DNA of 64,000 bases from a virus, in the IMG/VR virus record IMGVR_UViG_3300033388_000803, positions 1 through 64,000 of that record. One strand, written 5' to 3'. The notes under the pieces are model-generated. The model had not been told where the DNA came from. It saw only the letters and a list, made by a program, of their open reading frames with translations, and searched no databases. This document shows, in pieces, positions 59,316-64,000 of this stretch (positions are counted from its first letter, which is position 1; each line of letters opens with the position of its first letter). The position numbers were made by a program, and so were the translations under genes.

Positions 59316-60932
59316 ATGAAATCTCAGGGATACATACCAAAGGACTTGTCGTTTGACGATGAAGCTCGCCACAAATTAATTCAAGGAATAACTAAAATTT
59401 CAAAAGCCGTAAAGAGCACATTAGGGCCTTTAGGTAAGACTGTGCTTATAGAATCTGCCGATCATTTAAAAGGGATTACTATAACTAAAGACGGAGTTAC
59501 TGTAGCACAGTCAGTATTCTTAGATGATCCAATAGAAAACCTTGCAATACAAATGATGAAGGATGCAGCTAGTCGAACGGCTAATACAGCTGGTGACGGA
59601 ACAACTACAGCTATTGTATTGACAGAAGCTATTGTAATGGCAGGACAAAAGTATTTAGAAAAAGGATGCAACATAACTGAAGTTATAAAATACATTAATG
59701 ACTATACTAAAGAAATTGTAAAAAGTTTAACTAAGAACTCAAAGAAAGTAACTCCAGCAAGACTATTAGACGTAGCTTGTATATCAGCTAATAATGACAA
59801 GGCGATTGGTAAGATAATTGCTGACGCTTATAATAAGGTGGGTGTAAACGGTATTGTTACTGTGGAGAACTCAATGACATCAGAAACATATGCTGAGGTT
59901 ACAAACGGTATAAAGATTGCCAGAGGATACACATCTAATATGTTTATCAATAATCAAAAGAAAGATGAGTGTGTATTAGAGGGGGTTAAGATATTAGTTT
60001 GTGATGCTGAGATAAGTAGTGTGTTACAAATTGAGAATATACTAAAACCTATTATACAAAACCAAGACAAGCTTTTAATTATAGGCCCATGTCATGGTAA
60101 TGTTATTAATACCTTAGCAGCTAATGTTGTTCGTAATGGACTAAAGTTCTGTAATATTATACCACCAAACTTTGGATATAAGTCAACTGAGCTAATGAGT
60201 GATATTGCTTTTGCTGTTAATGCAAAGTTCTTTAGCGAGAAGACTGGTGATGATTTAAGTTTAATCAGAATGGAGGACTTAGGTTATGCTGATAAAATAG
60301 TATCTAGTCTAGAGACCACTATTATATTTAAGGAAGATGAGAAACCCGAAGAAACTAACAAACGTATATTTCAACTAAAGGTACAGCAAGAAAACACCAC
60401 GATAAAGCATGAGCGTGAGTTTATTAATGAGCGTATAGCTAGTTTAGCTGGAGCAATAGGATGTATATTTGTAGGAGGTAACTCTGATGTAGAGCAAAAA
60501 GAATTGTATGACAGGGTTGATGACTCAGTGTGTGCAGTAAGATCAGCTTTAGATGAAGGTATAATTGCTGGTGGAGGACTAGCACTACTAAGAGAGTCGA
60601 TTAGTTTATTAAATAAATCTAAAGTAGACAGTAAGGAAAATGAAAACTTAGCCAGGCTAATACTGTCAACTGCCTTACAAGCTCCAATAAATCAAATATG
60701 CAATAATGCTGAGATAGAAATTGAATGGATTATGGAGCACATATATAATAATAAACATAACTTTGGGTTTGATGTAAAGAACGAAGAGTATGGTGATATG
60801 TTTAAGATGGGAATTATAGATCCTTTAAAGGTAACCAAGAATGCCTTGCTAAATGCAGTAAGTGTAGCTACAACTATATTAAGTACCAATGCTATTATAA
60901 CCCATAAAAGACAAAGTCAAAGTGATGATTAA
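59316..60932 (+). CDS. groEL: Phage-encoded GroEL-type chaperonin
   Basis: It encodes 538 aa, near full length (E. coli 548). Nucleotide-binding motifs are intact: TLGPLGKTV (35-43), TKDG with Asp59, AGDGTTTA (92-99), and the catalytic aspartate in RVDDS (Asp403), followed by EGIIAGGGLALL. The Gly-Gly-Met tail is absent; it ends THKRQSQSDD. The predicted product should form a folding chamber for phage proteins such as capsid or long fibres. It heads its own operon, with groES 3 genes downstream, the reverse of the usual host order. Confidence 0.95.
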   Translation: MKSQGYIPKDLSFDDEARHKLIQGITKISKAVKSTLGPLGKTVLIESADHLKGITITKDGVTVAQSVFLDDPIENLAIQMMKDAASRTANTAGDGTTTAIVLTEAIVMAGQKYLEKGCNITEVIKYINDYTKEIVKSLTKNSKKVTPARLLDVACISANNDKAIGKIIADAYNKVGVNGIVTVENSMTSETYAEVTNGIKIARGYTSNMFINNQKKDECVLEGVKILVCDAEISSVLQIENILKPIIQNQDKLLIIGPCHGNVINTLAANVVRNGLKFCNIIPPNFGYKSTELMSDIAFAVNAKFFSEKTGDDLSLIRMEDLGYADKIVSSLETTIIFKEDEKPEETNKRIFQLKVQQENTTIKHEREFINERIASLAGAIGCIFVGGNSDVEQKELYDRVDDSVCAVRSALDEGIIAGGGLALLRESISLLNKSKVDSKENENLARLILSTALQAPINQICNNAEIEIEWIMEHIYNNKHNFGFDVKNEEYGDMFKMGIIDPLKVTKNALLNAVSVATTILSTNAIITHKRQSQSDD

Positions 60933-61023
60933 GTTTATTTTAATTCTTTTAGGAATAAAAACAGAAAATAATAATTTAATAGATAACATGAAGAAATATG
61001 AAGAAAAGAAAACTAGGGTCTAA
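60925..61023 (+). CDS. 32-aa micro-ORF with hydrophobic N-terminus
   Basis: It overlaps the end of groEL by 8 bases and the next small frame by 26. The N-terminus (MIKFILILLGIK) is hydrophobic, the rest charged. Very short and overlapping, so possibly non-functional. Confidence 0.3.
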   Translation: MIKFILILLGIKTENNNLIDNMKKYEEKKTRV

Positions 61024-61129
61024 AAATCCGAAACTCCAACCTGCGGTTGTCGTTTCAAAAGAAAAAGTTGAAAAAAAATTAATTAATAATAAAGACGGTG
61101 TAAAAATTTATGCTATATTTAAACACTAA
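60998..61129 (+). CDS. 43-aa basic protein
   Basis: It is Lys-rich (MKKRKLGSKNPKLQP ... SKEKVEKKLINNKDG) and ends with a one-base TAATG overlap to the next gene, which supports translation. Function unknown. Confidence 0.55.
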   Translation: MKKRKLGSKNPKLQPAVVVSKEKVEKKLINNKDGVKIYAIFKH

Positions 61130-61383
61130 TGTATTTAGATAAAGAAATTTTAATGGAAGAGCTAGAAAACAATGGATGTTTATTAGCTGATGGGTATGAA
61201 AGTGCACTGATAGGTATATCTGAGGGCCCTAATCCTGTAGCTGTATACGACACTGAGCTATGCATTAAAAGCTTAATGGATAATGACAAGATGAGTCAAG
61301 AGGATGCCGTAGAGTATTTTTACTATAATACCGTAGGATGTTTTATTGGAGACAAGACTCCTTTATTTATAAAAACAGTATAA
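61129..61383 (+). CDS. 84-aa conserved-type phage protein
   Basis: The pattern LADGYESALIGISEG, then AVEYFYYNTVGCFIGDKTPLFI, is one I recall from many marine phages where it has no assigned function. One-base overlaps on both sides place it in the groEL-groES operon. Confidence 0.75.
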   Translation: MYLDKEILMEELENNGCLLADGYESALIGISEGPNPVAVYDTELCIKSLMDNDKMSQEDAVEYFYYNTVGCFIGDKTPLFIKTV

Positions 61384-61640
61384 TGAAACCAATAGGAAAG
61401 TATATTATTATACAAACAATAGAAGAACAGTTAAAAACAAAATCTGGACTACTGTTAACAGCAACAGATGCTAATGAGTTTAGGTATAAAAAAGGAAAGG
61501 TAATTAAGCCTGGAACAAATGTAAATGAGATCTCAGAACAAGACACTGTATATTATGATAAGTCTGCTGGCTTTAGCCTGCTTCTCAATGATATTACTTA
61601 TACTGTTATTACTGAGAGAGATGTCGTTGTTGTTTTATAA
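61383..61640 (+). CDS. groES: GroES-type co-chaperonin
   Basis: It encodes 85 aa; the start is the ATG overlapping the previous stop (TAATG); an in-frame upstream ATG at 61338 would overlap that gene by 46 bases. KPIGKYIIIQ opens the fold, the mobile loop with the GroEL-binding hydrophobic stretch is KTKSGLLLTA (18-27), followed by KKGKVIKPG, TVYYDKSAGF and a terminal ITERDVVVVL. It probably caps the phage GroEL and may also work with host GroEL. Its end overlaps the convergent regulator gene by 32 bases. Confidence 0.9.
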   Translation: MKPIGKYIIIQTIEEQLKTKSGLLLTATDANEFRYKKGKVIKPGTNVNEISEQDTVYYDKSAGFSLLLNDITYTVITERDVVVVL

Positions 61641-62049
61641 ATTCATTCATTTTTTTTATAGAGTTACGATAAATTTTTTGCATATATGTGGCGTCAAACC
61701 TAAATAAAGGATTGACATTTGCTGACTCAGCGATCTCTTCACCACTTAATTTTTTGTAAATTGTTGCCACGACTCGCTTCCCTTTATAGGAAAGCTCGTA
61801 TAGTGTAGCGTGTTTACCAGATTTTTTTCTCCACACTTTTATCCAGCCATCTTTTAATAAAGAACTAAACCTATTTACATCCCAAGACATTAGCTCTTCA
61901 AACTCACGAAACTTTGTTTTATTGAAATACTCTTCGCTGTATAGAAAAAGCATCATTTCTAGCTCAGGTGTACTAAGATTGTGCTTAGCTTTTACCCAAA
62001 ACCTTACTACTCTCCAGTATTTAAGGTAGTTATTATCTGTATTAAGCAT
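61609..62049 (-). CDS. Winged-helix (MarR-like) regulator candidate
   Basis: It encodes 146 aa and is the only minus-strand gene between 58.3 and 64 kb. LSTPELEMMLFLYSEEYF, FREFEELMSWDVNRFSSLLKDGWIKVWRKKSGK and ATLYELSYKGKRVVATIY give the order helix, recognition-helix region, beta wing and dimer helix of MarR-type proteins. It is divergent from the gene at 62085, with an inverted repeat in the shared 35-base gap, as in autoregulated pairs. Confidence 0.65.
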   Translation of the reverse strand: MLNTDNNYLKYWRVVRFWVKAKHNLSTPELEMMLFLYSEEYFNKTKFREFEELMSWDVNRFSSLLKDGWIKVWRKKSGKHATLYELSYKGKRVVATIYKKLSGEEIAESANVNPLFRFDATYMQKIYRNSIKKMNEFIKQQRHLSQ

Positions 62050-62062
62050 TTAATTAAATTTA

Positions 62063-62082
62063 TATCTTTGTAAAAATACAAA
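62063..62082 (+). promoter_or_regulatory. -7 element overlapped by an inverted repeat
   Basis: TATCTTTG (62063-62070) overlaps a 6-bp perfect inverted repeat TTTGTA-AAAA-TACAAA (62067-62082) that ends 2 bases before the ATG at 62085. It is well placed as an operator for the adjacent divergent winged-helix regulator. Confidence 0.6.
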
Positions 62083-62084
62083 AA

Positions 62085-62288
62085 ATGAACATAATAAAAG
62101 GCTCTAAAGAGTATTACGAGTATGTACAAAGGTATATGATACCTAATGGTGAAGAACTTTATGAAATATTTACACTTGATGATGATTTATTTGTAGACAT
62201 GGTAGATACAGACACATCTTATACGTTTACAGACGAACAAGTTGCAGAAAGCATGCAAGAAAACGGTGATACTTTAATAATAGAATGA
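62085..62288 (+). CDS. 67-aa acidic protein
   Basis: First gene behind the operator-like site. It is strongly acidic (TLDDDLFVDMVDTDTSYTFTDEQVAESM, split). It ends in an ATGA overlap with the next gene. Function unknown. Confidence 0.65.
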   Translation: MNIIKGSKEYYEYVQRYMIPNGEELYEIFTLDDDLFVDMVDTDTSYTFTDEQVAESMQENGDTLIIE

Positions 62289-62500
62289 AATCACCTATAG
62301 ATTTTAAAGACTTTGCTGCTAATCCAGTAACAGGCCTGTTGTTTTTTTGTTTAATAGCCATAGGTTACCTATATATTGACAATAAAACTACCCTTACCAA
62401 CCAAATTAAAGCTTTACAGGAAGAGGTTATAATATTACGAAGTGATTACAAGAAACTTAACGATAAATTTATAGAAACCCTACAAGAGATCAATGAATAG
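62285..62500 (+). CDS. Inner-membrane spanin (i-spanin)-like protein
   Basis: It encodes 71 aa: one TM helix at about residues 15-32 (TGLLFFCLIAIGYLYI), then a coiled-coil tail (LTNQIKALQEEVIILRSDYKKLND, shortened). This is the i-spanin plan. The next gene, overlapping by 8 bases, encodes a lipoprotein with coiled-coil segments. Spanins connect both membranes and finish lysis in Gram-negative hosts. Confidence 0.62.
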   Translation: MKSPIDFKDFAANPVTGLLFFCLIAIGYLYIDNKTTLTNQIKALQEEVIILRSDYKKLNDKFIETLQEINE

Positions 62501-62918
62501 GCTTTTTATTATATTATTAGTTGGACTTATGTCGTGTACGGAACCAGATAAACTAATTATAGAGGTAGAAGAGTCTACTATTAATATAGATAGTTTAGCT
62601 GACGCCACCATACAACAAGTAAACAAACAGAAGAAACAAAAAGTTTTACTTGAACAAGATCTTTGGCGTAAAAAAAGAGATATAAAAGAAATAGAAAAAA
62701 AATTTAACGAAAGTGTCTATGAGTTAAACAACTTAAAACTTATAAGTGAAGACAGCTTAGTGTTTGATTATAAGATAGTTGTAAAAGAAATAGTAGACAG
62801 CGTTAGGATTACTGTTAGCGACTCTCTGTGTGTAAACTGTAGAGCAATACAAAAGAAAAAAGAAAACACTCTTGTTAGTAAAGCATTTAAGTGGCTGCAA
62901 AAAAATATAAAATTATAA
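62493..62918 (+). CDS. Lipoprotein, outer-membrane spanin (o-spanin)-like
   Basis: It encodes 141 aa. MNRLFIILLVGLMSC is a lipoprotein signal with lipobox and Cys15. The mature part is charged with helical/coiled-coil segments (QVNKQKKQKVLLEQDLWRKKRDIKEIEKKF, split). In a spanin pair this component would anchor in the outer membrane and contact the i-spanin. It is larger than typical o-spanins, so another envelope role is possible. Confidence 0.6.
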   Translation: MNRLFIILLVGLMSCTEPDKLIIEVEESTINIDSLADATIQQVNKQKKQKVLLEQDLWRKKRDIKEIEKKFNESVYELNNLKLISEDSLVFDYKIVVKEIVDSVRITVSDSLCVNCRAIQKKKENTLVSKAFKWLQKNIKL

Positions 62919-62919
62919 T

Positions 62920-62927
62920 TATCTTTG
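62920..62927 (+). promoter_or_regulatory. Bacteroidetes-type -7 element
   Basis: TATCTTTG immediately after the lipoprotein stop, 19 bases before the ATG at 62947. It would start the basic-small-protein operon that runs off the window. Confidence 0.6.
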
Positions 62928-62946
62928 TTTAAATAAAAAAAACATC

Positions 62947-63381
62947 ATGCCTAAAAAAACTTCAGCAGAAAAATTAAAAAAACTTGTTACGAAAAGAAAT
63001 AAGACTGTACAAAGAATTAAAAAACTTAAAACAAAAAAGACAGTTCCTTTAAGAAAAGTAAGAACTAAGATTCAAGAGGCTAAGTATAAAAAAACTCAAA
63101 AGAAAATCAACGCTAATCCAACAGCACAGGCAAATCGTAAATCTAAAGCAGCAGAGGCAGCAAATCGTTTGGCAAAAAAAAGACGGTCAGAAAAAATGAG
63201 TAAGATTGAAAAAGATTTTATATCTAAAAGATATAAAAATAAAAAAACAACAAGGGAAGAAGAGATTAAGAGACAAAGAATGAATCAAAGAAATATGATG
63301 TTGAAAAAATTAAACGAGAAAAATAAGCCAACAAAACCAAGATTAAAGCAGGTAAAAAGAACTGTAAGAAGAACAAGGTAA
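62947..63381 (+). CDS. 144-aa histone-H1-like Lys/Arg-rich protein
   Basis: About 40 percent of residues are Lys or Arg, with Ala, Thr and few hydrophobics, and KxxKK-type patterns (LKKLVTKRNKTVQRIKKLKTKK, shortened). It resembles basic histone-tail-like DNA-binding proteins and could compact DNA. It heads a train of very small genes with one-base overlaps. Confidence 0.7.
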   Translation: MPKKTSAEKLKKLVTKRNKTVQRIKKLKTKKTVPLRKVRTKIQEAKYKKTQKKINANPTAQANRKSKAAEAANRLAKKRRSEKMSKIEKDFISKRYKNKKTTREEEIKRQRMNQRNMMLKKLNEKNKPTKPRLKQVKRTVRRTR

Positions 63382-63542
63382 TGGCGGGAAGAACAAAAAA
63401 GAAAGGTAATAAAATTTGTGCAGCGGGTATTGCTTGGGCTAAAAGAACATTTGACACTTATCCAAGTGCTTATGCAAACATGGCTGCTAGTAAGTATTGT
63501 AAAGACCCTAACTATGGGAAGGGCTCTAAAAAGAAAAAGTAA
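63381..63542 (+). CDS. 53-aa basic protein with MAGRTKK start
   Basis: It shares MAGRTKK and an AWAKR motif with the 65-aa protein at 1149. Two cysteines (about 13 and 40) and a SYxxMAASKYC-type middle; Lys-rich end. One-base overlaps on both sides. Function unknown. Confidence 0.65.
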   Translation: MAGRTKKKGNKICAAGIAWAKRTFDTYPSAYANMAASKYCKDPNYGKGSKKKK

Positions 63543-63781
63543 TGGGAGCATTAAAGAATTGGGTTAAACAAGACTGGGTTCGTATTGGTTCTGATGGTAA
63601 GATCAAAGGAAAGTGTGGAACGTCTAAGGATAAGAAAAATCCAGACAGATGTTTACCTAGGTCAAAAGCTGAGAGTTTGTCCAGAAGGCAATTAGCGTCT
63701 ACAGCACGAAAAAAGAAAAAGGCAGGAGCAAAAGGAAAAACGGTAGTTAGTAATACTAAAGCAGCAAAAGTAAGGTCATAA
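63542..63781 (+). CDS. DUF5872-type small phage protein
   Basis: It encodes 79 aa. LKNWVKQDWVRIGSDGKIKGKCGTSKDKK (split) followed by CLPRSKAESLSR and an Ala/Lys-rich end (TARKKKKAGAKGKTVV) matches my memory of a family (DUF5872) widely present in marine phages. Function is not established. The conserved Cys residues (KCGTSK, RCLP) may bind metal. Confidence 0.7.
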   Translation: MGALKNWVKQDWVRIGSDGKIKGKCGTSKDKKNPDRCLPRSKAESLSRRQLASTARKKKKAGAKGKTVVSNTKAAKVRS

Positions 63782-63918
63782 TGGGAAAACATATATTATT
63801 GGTTTTTTATATTCTAATATTTTTTACTGGATGTATGGTAATAAAAGATAGTAAAAAAAAAGATGACAGACCTCCATTAAATAAAGTAGAAACAGAAAAT
63901 AAATGTTGTAAAAAATAA
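63781..63918 (+). CDS. 45-aa small lipoprotein
   Basis: The N-terminus MGKHILLVFYILIFFTGC is a signal with lipobox and Cys18; the remaining 27 residues are charged and end CCKK. One-base overlaps on both sides. It is a small envelope lipoprotein; role unknown (exclusion or lysis are possible). Confidence 0.6.
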   Translation: MGKHILLVFYILIFFTGCMVIKDSKKKDDRPPLNKVETENKCCKK

Positions 63919-64000
63919 TGGCAACACCAAGAAAAGGAAAAGCAAAAGTAAAAATCACTGCAAGTGGTAAAAAGGTTAGCTATGGTCAAGCTGGTAAGGC
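63918..64000 (+). CDS. Small basic protein, 3'-truncated by window edge
   Basis: It begins MATPRKGKAKVKITASGKK and continues past the last base. The start is of a type known in marine phage small basic proteins. It starts in the usual one-base overlap, so the same operon continues beyond the window. Confidence 0.6.
   Translation, partial: MATPRKGKAKVKITASGKKVSYGQAGK

Overview
The window reads as most of the genome of a tailed phage, probably a podovirus infecting a marine Bacteroidota (flavobacterial-type) host. The reasons are: strongly AT-rich, tightly packed genes joined by 1-nt TAATG or 4-nt ATGA overlaps; host-type Bacteroidetes -7 elements (TAnnTTTG) in front of many gene blocks; AATTAAA-type leaders in place of strong Shine-Dalgarno sites; a BT4734/VirE_N-type primase-helicase; and a full packaging, head and short-tail module. 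No integrase, repressor cassette, tRNA, CRISPR array or insertion sequence was recognised. No DNA or RNA polymerase gene is visible. Clusters of tiny Lys/Arg-rich genes occur at both window ends, so the genome is probably circular or circularly permuted and the window edge cuts through one cluster.

Layout: 1-1869 holds tiny basic proteins. 1875-4872 holds a virion-type repeat protein, a membrane/coiled-coil protein, a T7-lysozyme-like amidase, a 3-TM-type holin, a short fibre protein and an exported beta-barrel-like protein. 4893-15360 holds three very long repeat-built tail fibres, a LamG-type lectin and a small coiled-coil protein. 15370-23908 is packaging and head: a GroES-like protein, a putative small terminase, the large terminase, portal, scaffold and major capsid protein. 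23990-43879 is connector, nozzle and ejection proteins, ending in a 2,508-residue protein with an HEVFH metallopeptidase motif.

43865-58275 lies on the minus strand and holds early and replication genes: calcineurin-like phosphoesterase, VRR-NUC nuclease, SNF2-type helicase, primase-SF3 helicase, a small protein with an SSB-like C-terminal tip, RecE-like exonuclease plus single-strand annealing protein, a stand-alone DnaA domain IV protein, a DUF3310-like protein, and many unknown small acidic proteins. 58729-61640 is plus strand: a small gene, an origin-like array of 11-bp repeats beside AT-rich 14-mers, then groEL, small genes and groES. A lone minus-strand winged-helix regulator (61609-62049) faces a plus-strand block with a candidate two-gene spanin pair and more small basic proteins.

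The most unusual material is non-coding. Three intergenic leaders in the early operon (near 56.3, 57.65 and 58.05 kb) carry the same two-hairpin RNA architecture with compensatory base changes and a conserved U-G pair that fits only minus-strand RNA. A fourth leader, near 57.3 kb, is related in layout. A dyad-rich, relatively GC-rich hub (58.44-58.64 kb) and an iteron/AT-rich array (59.05-59.24 kb) separate the divergent operons. Another structured RNA candidate sits near 52.5 kb, and one 74-codon reading frame appears to start at AUA.
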